A DNA stretch of 64,000 bases from Acidobacteriota bacterium. Its GTDB lineage: Bacteria > Acidobacteriota > Terriglobia > Terriglobales > Acidobacteriaceae. Positions 24,158 to 33,141 of this stretch are shown piece by piece (positions within the stretch are counted from its first letter, which is position 1; each line of letters starts with the position of its first letter). The stretch is taken from assembly GCA_031296105.1 (NCBI GenBank), contig JARLGJ010000021.1:1-64000 (forward strand), read 5' to 3'. The notes below the pieces were generated by a model. It was not told where the DNA came from, did not search any database, and was given only the letters and a program-made list of their open reading frames with translations. The translations under genes were made by a program, and so were the position numbers.

Positions 24158-27100
24158 CCGCCGCAATGTGCTGACCGACACGGGCGGTCATTACCGTCTG
24201 CCGCAACTGGCTCCCGGCGTCTATCGCCTGGAAGTGGAGGCCAAGGGTTTTGCCAAGGCGCTGGTGAACGGCGTGGTGGTGGAGATCACCAAGACGACGG
24301 TGAACGACGTGACGCTGAAGGTGGGCGCGCAAAACGAAGTGGTGGAAGTGACCGGCGCGGCGCCGCTGGTGCAAACCGACTCGGCGGCCGCGGGCAAGGT
24401 CATTGAGCAGGACACCATTGCGCAACTGCCGCTGCCCACGCGCAACTTTCAGCAACTGCTTACGCTCAGCACGGGCGCTTCGGGCAGTTTGCAGAACTCG
24501 TCCGACCTGGGGCGCGGCGATGCCACGATCAGCGTGAACGGCAACCGCACCACCTCGAACGCGGTGGTGATCAACGGCGTGGACGCCAGCTCCATTGGCA
24601 CCGGCGCCACGCCCAACCTGGCCGTGCCGGCCACCGACACCCTGCAGGAATTCATTGTGCAGACCAGCCTGTACGACGCCACCCAGGGACGCAACTCGGG
24701 CGGCGTGGTGGCGGCTATTACCAAGAGCGGCACCAACGCCTACCACGGCAACGTGTATGAGTTCCTGCGCAACACGGCGCTGAACGCCAACAATTACTTT
24801 TTGAAGAATGCGGACATCAAGCGCCAGGCGTACCGGCGCAATCAGTTTGGCGCCACGCTGGGCGGACCCATTGCCAAGGACCGCGCGTGGTTCTTCCTCA
24901 GCTACCAGGGCACGCGCGAGACGAACCTGACGTCTCTGTCTAACTCTCTGTCGTCGGTGTTCGTGCCCAGCTACATCACCAGCGACCGCAGCACGGCAGG
25001 GCTGAACTCGATCATGATGGGCGCCACGGGTTATCCGGGCATCTACATGAACCCGATTGCGGCCACGCTGCTGCAGACGAAGCTGCCCGACGGCTCGTAC
25101 CTGATTCCCAGCTCGCAGGGCAACTCCAGCGGCTCGGTCACCTTGCCGACAACTTCCACTTATCGCGAAGACCAGATGAACGGCAACGTGGAGTGGAAGC
25201 TCTCCAACGCAAACCGCCTTTCACTGAAGGCCTTTCTGGCGAACAATCCCACGACGCAGGGACTGTATAACTTTGCCGGCATCGGCAACGCTCTGCAGGT
25301 ACCGGGCTTTGCCGAGCGCTTTAACATGCACCAGCGGGTGTATGCCGCCAGCGACACGCACCTGTTCAGCCCGCACTTCATCAACGAGGTGCGCTTCGGC
25401 TACAGCGAGATCACCGGCAAGTTCAAGCCGGATGAGCCATTCACGGCCTCGCAGTTCGGCATCAGCTCGCCGCTGGCGTCGCTGTTTCCGGGCGCGCCGG
25501 GCATCTCCATTACCAACTACATGGACCTGATGCCCTCGGGACTGTCCGACCAGTTCTCGCAGACGCGCACCTACACCCTCGGCGACATGGTGACCTGGGT
25601 GCACGGCAAGCACACCATCAAGGCCGGAGTGGAGTACAAGCGGCAGGAAGTGAACCTGTACTTTAACGCCTACACCCGCGGACAGATGTACTTCTCCAGC
25701 GTGCCGCTGTTCCTGCTGGGCATTCCCACGCTTACCCTGCAAGGCTCGGGCGTCAACGACCGCAACATTCGCGCCAATGACTTCTCGTTCTACGTGCAGG
25801 AGGACTGGAAGGTGAACGGACGCCTGACGGTGAATGCCGGCGTGCGCTACGACCTGTTCAATCCGTTCTATGAAACCAATGGACGCTTTGTGGCCTTCGA
25901 TCCGGAGCTGGCGACGATGACCACGGTGGGCACGCAGCCGGTGCTGACCGCGGGCTTTGTGCAGGCCGGCAACGGCAACCTGGCAGGCATTCCCAAGGTG
26001 CAGAACGGACTGGTGCCGACCGACTACAACAACTTTGCGCCGCGCTTCGGATTCTCCTTCCGTCCGGTGGCCAAGGACACCGGGCTGGTGGTGCGCGGCG
26101 GCATGGGCATGTACTACGACCGCATGAACGCCCGCCTGTACAACAGCCAGGTGTTCAACGCGCCGTATGACATCATGGCCATGAACATCTACGCCTCGTC
26201 TACGGCCTATCCGGCGTTCAGCGATCCCTTTGTGCACGTGCCGATGCCTTCGGCGTTCCCCTACTCGTTCGGCAGCCCGTCGGTGTTTCCGCTGGGCGGA
26301 GCGCCGTGGGTCATGCCGATCACCGACATGTACAACGGCGTGAAGACCACGTTCAACTCCATCATTCCGGTGTCGGGCATCTATCCCGACCGGCACAACT
26401 TTGTGACGCCCTACGTGCAGCAGTACAACCTGGACGTGCAGTGGGAGGTGGCGAAGAACACGGTGCTGGACCTGGGCTACGTGGGTTCCACCGGCCGCAA
26501 GCTGACGCAACTGCGCAGCCCGAACCAGCAGGTGTACAACTCGAATCCGTACAGCGGCAAATATTCCACGGCGCTGTCGGCCATGCCTTCCACGATCTTT
26601 GGCACCTACGTGGAGAGCACGACGGGAGCCAGCTCGTACAACTCTCTGCAGGCTTCGCTAACGGGACGCAACGTGAAAGGATTGAACTACCTGGTGTCGT
26701 ACACCTACGGACACTCGGTGGACGACTACTCCGGCGGCGACGTGAACGACCTGGCGGGAATGCCAGGCAACACGCTGAAGAACTACTACGCCGCGTCGGA
26801 CTTCGACCGGCGGCATCGCCTGGTGTTCAGTGGAACCTACGACCTGCCGAGGTTCTATCACGGACAGGGCGGCGTGCGTTACCTGTACAACGATTGGCAA
26901 CTGGGCGGCATTGTAACGGTGCAGAGCGGCACGCCGTTCTCCATTGTGGCCAGCAACAGCGTGTTTGCCTACACCTTTGGCAATCTGGCCCCGGGACGCA
27001 CCGTGGGCAGCGCCAAAGGCTCGGGCAAAGTCGAAGACCGGTTGAATGCGTACTTTGACAAGTCGGCGTTTGTGGCTCCTACCGTGTACACCACCGACTT

Positions 27101-27341
27101 CGGCAAGCTGCGCAACGTGCTGGTGGGACCGGGGCAGAAGAACGTGGACTTCTCCATTGTGAAGTTCATTCCGGTGATTGAGCAGCAAAAGGTGGAGTTC
27201 CGCAGCGAATTCTTCAACCTCTTCAACCATCCGAACTTTGCCAACCCGGTGAACACCATGTCGTCTCCGGCTTACGGGGCGATTGTGAAAACGGCTACCG
27301 GACCGCGTGTGATTCAGTTCGCGCTGAAGTATAGCTTCTAG
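23988..27341 (+). CDS. Oar-like TonB-dependent receptor with carboxypeptidase-regulatory domain
   Basis: 1117 residues from an ATG at 23988 with GGAGGA 7 nt upstream. Signal peptide residues 1-25 (LLSLLCALAMLWPAGTANAQ). About 30-110 is a carboxypeptidase-regulatory-like beta sandwich (GAVTDPVGAFIPGAKITAIG). A plug domain follows (IAQLPLPTRNFQQLLTL, then SVNGNRTTSNAVVINGVDAS), and then a large outer-membrane beta-barrel ending in aromatic FALKYSF, the outer-membrane assembly signal. Such receptors are expanded in Acidobacteria and take up oligomers or other large solutes, or act in adhesion. No SusD partner is present. Its start lies inside the TetR gene. Confidence 0.92.
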   Translation: MTRKILLSLLCALAMLWPAGTANAQTATTGQILGAVTDPVGAFIPGAKITAIGEAGDRRNVLTDTGGHYRLPQLAPGVYRLEVEAKGFAKALVNGVVVEITKTTVNDVTLKVGAQNEVVEVTGAAPLVQTDSAAAGKVIEQDTIAQLPLPTRNFQQLLTLSTGASGSLQNSSDLGRGDATISVNGNRTTSNAVVINGVDASSIGTGATPNLAVPATDTLQEFIVQTSLYDATQGRNSGGVVAAITKSGTNAYHGNVYEFLRNTALNANNYFLKNADIKRQAYRRNQFGATLGGPIAKDRAWFFLSYQGTRETNLTSLSNSLSSVFVPSYITSDRSTAGLNSIMMGATGYPGIYMNPIAATLLQTKLPDGSYLIPSSQGNSSGSVTLPTTSTYREDQMNGNVEWKLSNANRLSLKAFLANNPTTQGLYNFAGIGNALQVPGFAERFNMHQRVYAASDTHLFSPHFINEVRFGYSEITGKFKPDEPFTASQFGISSPLASLFPGAPGISITNYMDLMPSGLSDQFSQTRTYTLGDMVTWVHGKHTIKAGVEYKRQEVNLYFNAYTRGQMYFSSVPLFLLGIPTLTLQGSGVNDRNIRANDFSFYVQEDWKVNGRLTVNAGVRYDLFNPFYETNGRFVAFDPELATMTTVGTQPVLTAGFVQAGNGNLAGIPKVQNGLVPTDYNNFAPRFGFSFRPVAKDTGLVVRGGMGMYYDRMNARLYNSQVFNAPYDIMAMNIYASSTAYPAFSDPFVHVPMPSAFPYSFGSPSVFPLGGAPWVMPITDMYNGVKTTFNSIIPVSGIYPDRHNFVTPYVQQYNLDVQWEVAKNTVLDLGYVGSTGRKLTQLRSPNQQVYNSNPYSGKYSTALSAMPSTIFGTYVESTTGASSYNSLQASLTGRNVKGLNYLVSYTYGHSVDDYSGGDVNDLAGMPGNTLKNYYAASDFDRRHRLVFSGTYDLPRFYHGQGGVRYLYNDWQLGGIVTVQSGTPFSIVASNSVFAYTFGNLAPGRTVGSAKGSGKVEDRLNAYFDKSAFVAPTVYTTDFGKLRNVLVGPGQKNVDFSIVKFIPVIEQQKVEFRSEFFNLFNHPNFANPVNTMSSPAYGAIVKTATGPRVIQFALKYSF

Positions 27342-27450
27342 CTTCGCCCCCGGGCCGGCGAGTCCGCTGCGGCGGATGCTCCGGCCCAGGGGCTGCGGTT
27401 TCCGCGCCGCGGCGCGGTGCAGGCGGAGTTCATGGAAAAGGAGACTGGAG

Positions 27451-28443
27451 ATGGGACGCTTTGCCAGAATCGCATCGACGGCGATGTACAAGCCCGAGCG
27501 GCTGATCAGCAACGACGAGATGCGCGAGCGGTTGAGCTTTCTGCCGGATTTTGTGGACAAGATGGAGGCGGGCACCGGCATACGCCAGCGCTGGTGGGCG
27601 CCGGAAGATTGGGCCACCAGTGACATTGCGGTTCCGGCGGCAAAATTGGCGCTGGAGCGCGCGGGCAAAAAGCCGGAGGACGTGGACCTGATCATTCTGG
27701 GCACGGACTCTCCCGACTACGTGACGCCTGCGACGAGCGTGGTGTTGCAGCACAAGATTGGCGCGGTAAACGCCGGCACCTTCGACGTAGTGTGTGCCTG
27801 CGCCTCGTTTCCCACGGGGCTGACCGCGGGCTCCGGCATTCTGGCGGCGAATCCCGCCATCAACACCGTGCTGGTGCTGGGCGTGTACATGATGCACAAG
27901 CTCGCCAATCCCAAGGACCCGATGATTTTCTTTTACGGCGACGGCGCGGGCGCGGCGGTGCTGGTGGCCGATGACAAGCCGGGCTTTGTGGGCGGCGCCT
28001 TCCAGGCCGATGGATCGTTTGCCAAACACTGGCTGATTCCGTCGAGCGGCACGGCCGAGCCGGTGACGGCCGAGACGGTGGCCGCGGGACGCACCAAGGT
28101 GACGCTGGCCATGCGCTATCCGCCGGAGATCAACGACGACGGCTGGCCGCGCCTGGTGGAGAAGCTGGCGAAAGACGCGGGCTTCGCCATCAGGGACATC
28201 GACTTCGCCATCTTTACCCAGGTGCGCAAGCCCACCATTGAACTGGTGATGAGCCGCCTGGGACTGCCGATGGAGAAAACGCACATGGTGATGGAAGAGT
28301 TTGGCTACACGGGCTCGGCCTGCGTGGGCATGGCCCTGGACGACGCCGTGACCAAGGGCAAGATCAAACGCGGCGACCTGGTGGTGATGGTCGGCTCCGG
28401 CGTGGGCTACAACCAGGCGGCCTGCGCCTTCCGCTGGCAGTAA
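27451..28443 (+). CDS. Ketoacyl-ACP synthase III-like protein with altered catalytic triad
   Basis: 330 residues; ATG at 27451 with GGAG a few bases upstream. It follows the FabH/KASIII thiolase fold throughout: TGIRQRWWA near 42, the nucleophile region VVCACASF (C117) and a C-terminal VGSGVGYNQAA. The usual HQAN and GNTS motifs are replaced by TQVRK (T256 for His) and GYTGS (Y286 for Asn), so only the cysteine of the Cys-His-Asn triad remains. Decarboxylative condensation is therefore doubtful; acyl transfer or another thiolase-type reaction is possible. It is directly followed by an acyl-CoA ligase (4-bp gap). Confidence 0.82.
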   Translation: MGRFARIASTAMYKPERLISNDEMRERLSFLPDFVDKMEAGTGIRQRWWAPEDWATSDIAVPAAKLALERAGKKPEDVDLIILGTDSPDYVTPATSVVLQHKIGAVNAGTFDVVCACASFPTGLTAGSGILAANPAINTVLVLGVYMMHKLANPKDPMIFFYGDGAGAAVLVADDKPGFVGGAFQADGSFAKHWLIPSSGTAEPVTAETVAAGRTKVTLAMRYPPEINDDGWPRLVEKLAKDAGFAIRDIDFAIFTQVRKPTIELVMSRLGLPMEKTHMVMEEFGYTGSACVGMALDDAVTKGKIKRGDLVVMVGSGVGYNQAACAFRWQ

Positions 28444-28447
28444 GACT

Positions 28448-29965
28448 ATGATTGCCGGCGACATTCTCGGCGCGCGCGCGCGCATCGATCCGCGCAAGAC
28501 GGTCCTGGTGTACGTGCCCACGGGCGAGCGCTTCAGCTACAGCGAGTTGGACCGCCGCGCGCGGCGCATGGCGCAGTTGTGGCAACAGCAGCTGGGACTG
28601 CGCAAGGGCGACCGCATCGGCATTCTGGCGCAAAACTCGGTGGAGTACGTGTGCGCGTTCTTTGCCGCCGGAAAGTCGGGCGTGATTCTGGTTCCGCTGA
28701 ACGCGCGGCAGACGGCGCACGAACTGAGCTACGTGGCCGAGGACGCGGGGCTTTCGGCTCTGCTGTATGAAACTCAATTCGCCGCCGTGGCGCGCGCGTT
28801 GCAAGCGGCGCGTCCGGCGATGAAGCTGCTGGCGCTGGATGGCGCGGAGTGGGAGACGGCTTGGAAGCAAGCGGATGAGGCGGACTTCCATCCCACTCCT
28901 TGCGCGCCGGAGGATGTGTACTGCCTGCTGTACACCAGCGGCACAACGGGGCGGCCGAAGGGCGTGATGATTCCGCATCGCATGATTGTGTGGAACGCCT
29001 ACAACACGGCCGTGGGCTGGCAGGTGCGCGACAACGACGTCATGCCGGTCTTTACGCCCATGTACCACGCGGGCGGGTTGACGGTGTTTCTAACGGCGGG
29101 CATTCTGCTGGGCTGCACGATGATTGTGCATCGCCACTTCGACGCCAGCGAAGTGTGGCGCACCATCGAGCAGGAAAGAGTCTCGCTGCTATTCGCGGTG
29201 CCGACGATCTTCAAGGTGATGATGGAGGTGCCGGAGTTTGCCACCTGCGACACAAGGAGTGTGCGCTGGTTCATCAGCGGCGGCGCGCCGTTGCCGCTCT
29301 ACCTGATTGCGGCGTACCTCGGGCGCGGCATCCTCTTCAAGCAAGGCTACGGACTGACGGAGGTTGGCGTGAACTGTTTCGCCATCGGCGATGAAGACGC
29401 GCGCAGCAAGCTCGGCTCCATTGGCAAGCCAATGCCGTTTACCGAAGCGCAGCTGGTGGACGAAGCGGGCCGCGAGGCGGCCACTGGCGAAGTGGGCGAG
29501 CTGTGGCTGAAGGGGCCGCACGTATGCCGGGGCTATTGGAACAACGCGCAGGCCACGGCCGAGGTGCTGGACGCCGGAGGATGGTTCCACACCGGCGACA
29601 TGGTGCGGCGCGACGGGGAAGGAAACTTTTATATTGCCGGAAGAGTGAAGGAGATGTTCATCTCCGGAGGGGTGAACGTGTGTCCGGCGGAGGTGGAGGC
29701 CGAGTTGCTGCTGCATCCTGCGGTGGAAGATGCGGCGGTGGTGGGCGTGGAGCACGCGAAGTGGGGCGAGGTGGGCGCGGCCTTTGTGGTGCTGCGCGCG
29801 GGGCACGTGGGGCGTGCGGAGGAGTTGACGGAGTTCCTCGCGCACAAACTGGCGCACTACAAGCTGCCGCATCACTATCGCTTTGTGAGCGGGCTGCCGC
29901 GCACGGCCTACGGCAAGGTGCTGCGCGCGGAACTGCAAAGGCAGTTCCGTGCGGATGAAAAGTAG
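28448..29965 (+). CDS. Acyl-CoA synthetase / AMP-dependent ligase
   Basis: 505 residues with the adenylation-enzyme core motifs: LLYTSGTTGRPKGV (P-loop), QGYGLTEVG, TGDMVRRD and the C-terminal hinge and lysine segment YGKVLRAEL. It activates a carboxylic acid with ATP and joins it to CoA. Length and motif style match medium/long-chain fatty acid or aryl acid ligases (FadD13/4-coumarate ligase-like); the substrate is unclear. It starts 4 bp after the KASIII-like stop, strongly suggesting a joint pathway. It ends directly against the nuoN stop on the other strand, with no terminator between. Confidence 0.9.
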   Translation: MIAGDILGARARIDPRKTVLVYVPTGERFSYSELDRRARRMAQLWQQQLGLRKGDRIGILAQNSVEYVCAFFAAGKSGVILVPLNARQTAHELSYVAEDAGLSALLYETQFAAVARALQAARPAMKLLALDGAEWETAWKQADEADFHPTPCAPEDVYCLLYTSGTTGRPKGVMIPHRMIVWNAYNTAVGWQVRDNDVMPVFTPMYHAGGLTVFLTAGILLGCTMIVHRHFDASEVWRTIEQERVSLLFAVPTIFKVMMEVPEFATCDTRSVRWFISGGAPLPLYLIAAYLGRGILFKQGYGLTEVGVNCFAIGDEDARSKLGSIGKPMPFTEAQLVDEAGREAATGEVGELWLKGPHVCRGYWNNAQATAEVLDAGGWFHTGDMVRRDGEGNFYIAGRVKEMFISGGVNVCPAEVEAELLLHPAVEDAAVVGVEHAKWGEVGAAFVVLRAGHVGRAEELTEFLAHKLAHYKLPHHYRFVSGLPRTAYGKVLRAELQRQFRADEK

Positions 29966-31501
29966 CTAACGAAGTTGCGCCACGCTGGGGCCCAGCACAG
30001 AGACCGACCAGTCCACGGCGCGGATGAAGATGTTGGGCAGCAGGCCGATGACGATGGTGGCGGCGGCGCTGAAGATCAGCGCCAGGTTCACGCCGGCGGC
30101 AACGGTAACAGGCTCGCTGGTGGCCGGCGTGCGCACGAACATGGCATTGGCGATGCGCAGGTAATAGTAGAGTCCCACCACGGAGAAGAGCACGGCCACG
30201 GTGGCCAGCGCGTAATGACCGGTCTCGATGAGCGAGAGGAAGATGAAGTACTTGCCGTAGAATCCCGCGAAGGGCGGAATGCCGGCCAGGGAGAGCAGGA
30301 AGATCAACATGCAGATGGCTTCCATCGGTGCTTTCTGCATCAGTCCGGCAATGTCCTCAATGTCGTCTCCGGCGATGTTGCGGCGGCGCAAAGAGGTGAG
30401 CACGGTGAAGGCGCCGAGGTTCATGAAGGTGTACGCCAGCAGATAAAACAGAATGCCCTTGATGCCGGTGCGGCTGGTAACTCCGTCACTGGCCACCAGG
30501 CCCAGCAGCATGTAGCCCACGTGCGAAATGGACGAATACGCGAGCAGCCTTTTAAGGTTGTGCTGCGTAATGGCCGCCAGGTTGCCCACCAGCAAAGTGG
30601 CCAGGGCAACAAACACCAGCGTGGGCACGTAGAGCGCGCGCAAAGGCGCCAGCCCGAAGAGCAGCACGCGCAGCATCATGGCCCAGCCCGCGGCCTTGAC
30701 GGAGACCGACATGAAGCCGGTCACCGAGGTGGGCGCGCCCTCGTACACGTCCGGAGCCCACATGTGGAAGGGCACGGCGGCGATCTTGAAGAGCATTCCG
30801 GCCAGCACGCCGAGCATGGCGAGCAGCACAATGGGATCGTGCGGATTGGCCTCCATGCGCTGGGTCAGCGCGTCACACAGCACGGCCAGGTTGGTGGTGC
30901 CGCTGACGCCGTAGAACAGGGACAATCCGTAGGCGAGGATGGCCGAGGAGAACGCGCCGAGCAGGAGATATTTGAGCGCCGCCTCATTGGAGCGCTTGTT
31001 GCCCCTGAGGAAGCCCACCAGAATGTAAGAGGAGAGCGCCATCAGTTCCAGGCCGATGAAGAGCATCACCAGGTCGTTGCCGGCGGCCATGCACATCATG
31101 CCCACCACGCAGGCCAGCAAAAGGGCGTAGAACTCGCCGTGATTTTCGCGCTCGATCTCCAGGTACTTGACGGAGATGAGAATGGAGAGCGCGGCGCCCA
31201 CCAGGAAGAGATAGAAGAAATAAACCGCCAGAGGATCGACCAGGATGATGCCGAAAAAGCCGCGCAGGGCGTCTCCGTTGGCGGGCAGCACTCTTTGGAT
31301 TTCATGCGTGGCCAGCCCGGCCGCAAACAATCCCAGCAGGGCGGGCGCGGCGCTGTATTGCTTGCGCGAGGCGGGCAGGAAAAGATCCACGCAGAGGATG
31401 CCGAGCGCGAAGAGCGTGAGCAGGATCATCGGCGCGCCGGCGCGGTAATCCACGGCGCCGAAGGGCGACGGAACCATCATGAACATTGCCGCCAGAGCCA
31501 T
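29966..31501 (-). CDS. nuoN: NADH-quinone oxidoreductase subunit N
   Basis: 511 residues from an ATG at 31501, 1 bp after the nuoM stop, with GAGGCGG upstream. An antiporter-like membrane subunit of complex I with about 14 helices. Conserved charged helix positions appear in LELMALSSYILVGF and FKIAAVPFHMWAPDVYEGAP, and LLAYSSISHVGYMLLG is a family hallmark. It moves protons across the inner membrane. Last gene of the minus-strand nuo operon. Confidence 0.95.
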   Translation of the reverse strand: MALAAMFMMVPSPFGAVDYRAGAPMILLTLFALGILCVDLFLPASRKQYSAAPALLGLFAAGLATHEIQRVLPANGDALRGFFGIILVDPLAVYFFYLFLVGAALSILISVKYLEIERENHGEFYALLLACVVGMMCMAAGNDLVMLFIGLELMALSSYILVGFLRGNKRSNEAALKYLLLGAFSSAILAYGLSLFYGVSGTTNLAVLCDALTQRMEANPHDPIVLLAMLGVLAGMLFKIAAVPFHMWAPDVYEGAPTSVTGFMSVSVKAAGWAMMLRVLLFGLAPLRALYVPTLVFVALATLLVGNLAAITQHNLKRLLAYSSISHVGYMLLGLVASDGVTSRTGIKGILFYLLAYTFMNLGAFTVLTSLRRRNIAGDDIEDIAGLMQKAPMEAICMLIFLLSLAGIPPFAGFYGKYFIFLSLIETGHYALATVAVLFSVVGLYYYLRIANAMFVRTPATSEPVTVAAGVNLALIFSAAATIVIGLLPNIFIRAVDWSVSVLGPSVAQLR

Positions 31502-31502
31502 G

Positions 31503-33104
31503 CTAGCGCACCGCCTCGGGAGTGGATTCGACGGCCGACTGCGCAACCTGCGCGGCCTTTAACGGCTGCGCCGCGTTGTACGTCTTGGGATGCTCCACCA
31601 TCTCAACGATCTCCTTGGAAGGCTGGTCGAGGATGGCGAAGAACGGCCGCGGATAGAGGCCGATCCAGAAGGCCAGCGCCACCAGCGGCAGCAAGGTGGC
31701 CAACTCGCGCGGCGTTAGATCCGGCAGCGCGGCGTTCTTGGGATTTTCAACCTTGCCGAAGAAGACGCGCTGGTAGAGCCACAGCAGGTAAGCCGCGGCC
31801 AGAATCACTCCGGGCACGGCCCAGGCGGCCCACACCGGACGCGCCAGGAAGGTGGCCTGCAAAATGGCGAACTCGCCGACGAAGCCGTTCAGCAGCGGCA
31901 GTCCCATGGACGACAGGAACATGATGAGCGCGATGGTGGCATAGACGGGCATCACCGTGCCGATGCCGCCGTATTCGGCGATCTCGCGCGTGTGGCGGCG
32001 CTCATACAGAATGCCCACGATAAGGAAGAGCGCGCCGGTGGAGATGCCGTGGTTGATCTGCTGCAACACCGAGCCTTGCAGGCCCAGGGTGTTGAGGGTG
32101 AAGATGCCGAGCGTGCAAAAGCCGAGGTGGCTGACCGACGAGTAGGCCACCAGCTTCTTCATGTCCTTTTGCACCAGCGAAACCAGCGCGCCGTACAGAA
32201 TGCCGATGATGGACAGGGTGACCATGGCCAGGCGCAGCCGCGGGTAGTGCACCACGGCGGGGAAGAGCGGCAGCGAGAAGCGGATGAGGCCGTAGGTTCC
32301 CATCTTCAACAGCACGCCGGCCAGGATGACCGAGCCCGCGGTGGGCGCCTCCACGTGCGCGTCTGGCAGCCAGGTGTGGAAGGGGAACATGGGCACCTTG
32401 ATGGCGAAGCCGACGAAGAACGCGAGGAAGAGCAGCACCGCCGCCGTGGGGCCGTACACGGCGGGCAGCAGCGGCGCGGTCTTGTACAACTCCAGAATGC
32501 TGAAGGTGAACACGCCCGTCTGCGCGTGATGGAAGAAGTAGAGGAAGATGATCGCCAGCAGCATGAACACCGAGCCGAACAAGGTGTACAGGAAAAACTT
32601 GATGGAGGCGTACACGCGGCGCGGGCCGCCCCAGATGCCGATGAGCAGATACATGGGCACCAGCATGGCTTCCCAGAAGACGAAGAACAGGAAAAAGTCG
32701 AGCGACATAAAGACGCCCAACATGCCGGTTTGCAGCACCAGGAACCAGGCGTAGTATTCCTTGACGCGATTGTCGATGGCCGACCACGACGAGAGGATGG
32801 AGATGGCGCCGAGGAACGTGGTGAGCATGATCAGCAGGAACGAGATGCCGTCGATGCCCAGGTAGTATCCGGCCCCGATGGTGGGGATCCACGAGTTGGG
32901 CGCGCCTTCCATGAACTTGAAGCCCGGCAGGCTTTTTACCGCCCAGAACCACGACACCAGCGGCAGCGACACGGCAAAGCCGAGAAAGCCGAAGAAGTTG
33001 GCGGTCCAGCGGATGGCGGTTTTGTTGCTGCCCGGAATACAGAGGAGCACAAAGGCTCCCACCAGCGGCGTGAACAGAATGATCGACAGAATGTGGTTGT
33101 ACAT
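31503..33104 (-). CDS. nuoM: NADH-quinone oxidoreductase subunit M
   Basis: 533 residues, an antiporter-like subunit with about 14 helices. Visible landmarks are the membrane glutamate in FWEAMLVPMYLLIGIWG, the lysine-containing FHTWLPDAHVEAPTAGSVILAG and LVAYSSVSHLGF. Proton-pumping arm of complex I, between NuoL and NuoN. 37-bp gap to nuoL. Confidence 0.96.
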   Translation of the reverse strand: MYNHILSIILFTPLVGAFVLLCIPGSNKTAIRWTANFFGFLGFAVSLPLVSWFWAVKSLPGFKFMEGAPNSWIPTIGAGYYLGIDGISFLLIMLTTFLGAISILSSWSAIDNRVKEYYAWFLVLQTGMLGVFMSLDFFLFFVFWEAMLVPMYLLIGIWGGPRRVYASIKFFLYTLFGSVFMLLAIIFLYFFHHAQTGVFTFSILELYKTAPLLPAVYGPTAAVLLFLAFFVGFAIKVPMFPFHTWLPDAHVEAPTAGSVILAGVLLKMGTYGLIRFSLPLFPAVVHYPRLRLAMVTLSIIGILYGALVSLVQKDMKKLVAYSSVSHLGFCTLGIFTLNTLGLQGSVLQQINHGISTGALFLIVGILYERRHTREIAEYGGIGTVMPVYATIALIMFLSSMGLPLLNGFVGEFAILQATFLARPVWAAWAVPGVILAAAYLLWLYQRVFFGKVENPKNAALPDLTPRELATLLPLVALAFWIGLYPRPFFAILDQPSKEIVEMVEHPKTYNAAQPLKAAQVAQSAVESTPEAVR

Positions 33105-33141
33105 TGCTTCCGTTCCTGCGGAGTCGCCCGCAACCTAGTGC

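Noticed and set aside
23988..27341. SusC/SusD-type glycan uptake pair
   Set aside because: The receptor has Oar-like architecture and there is no SusD lipoprotein gene; the next genes are lipid-type enzymes.
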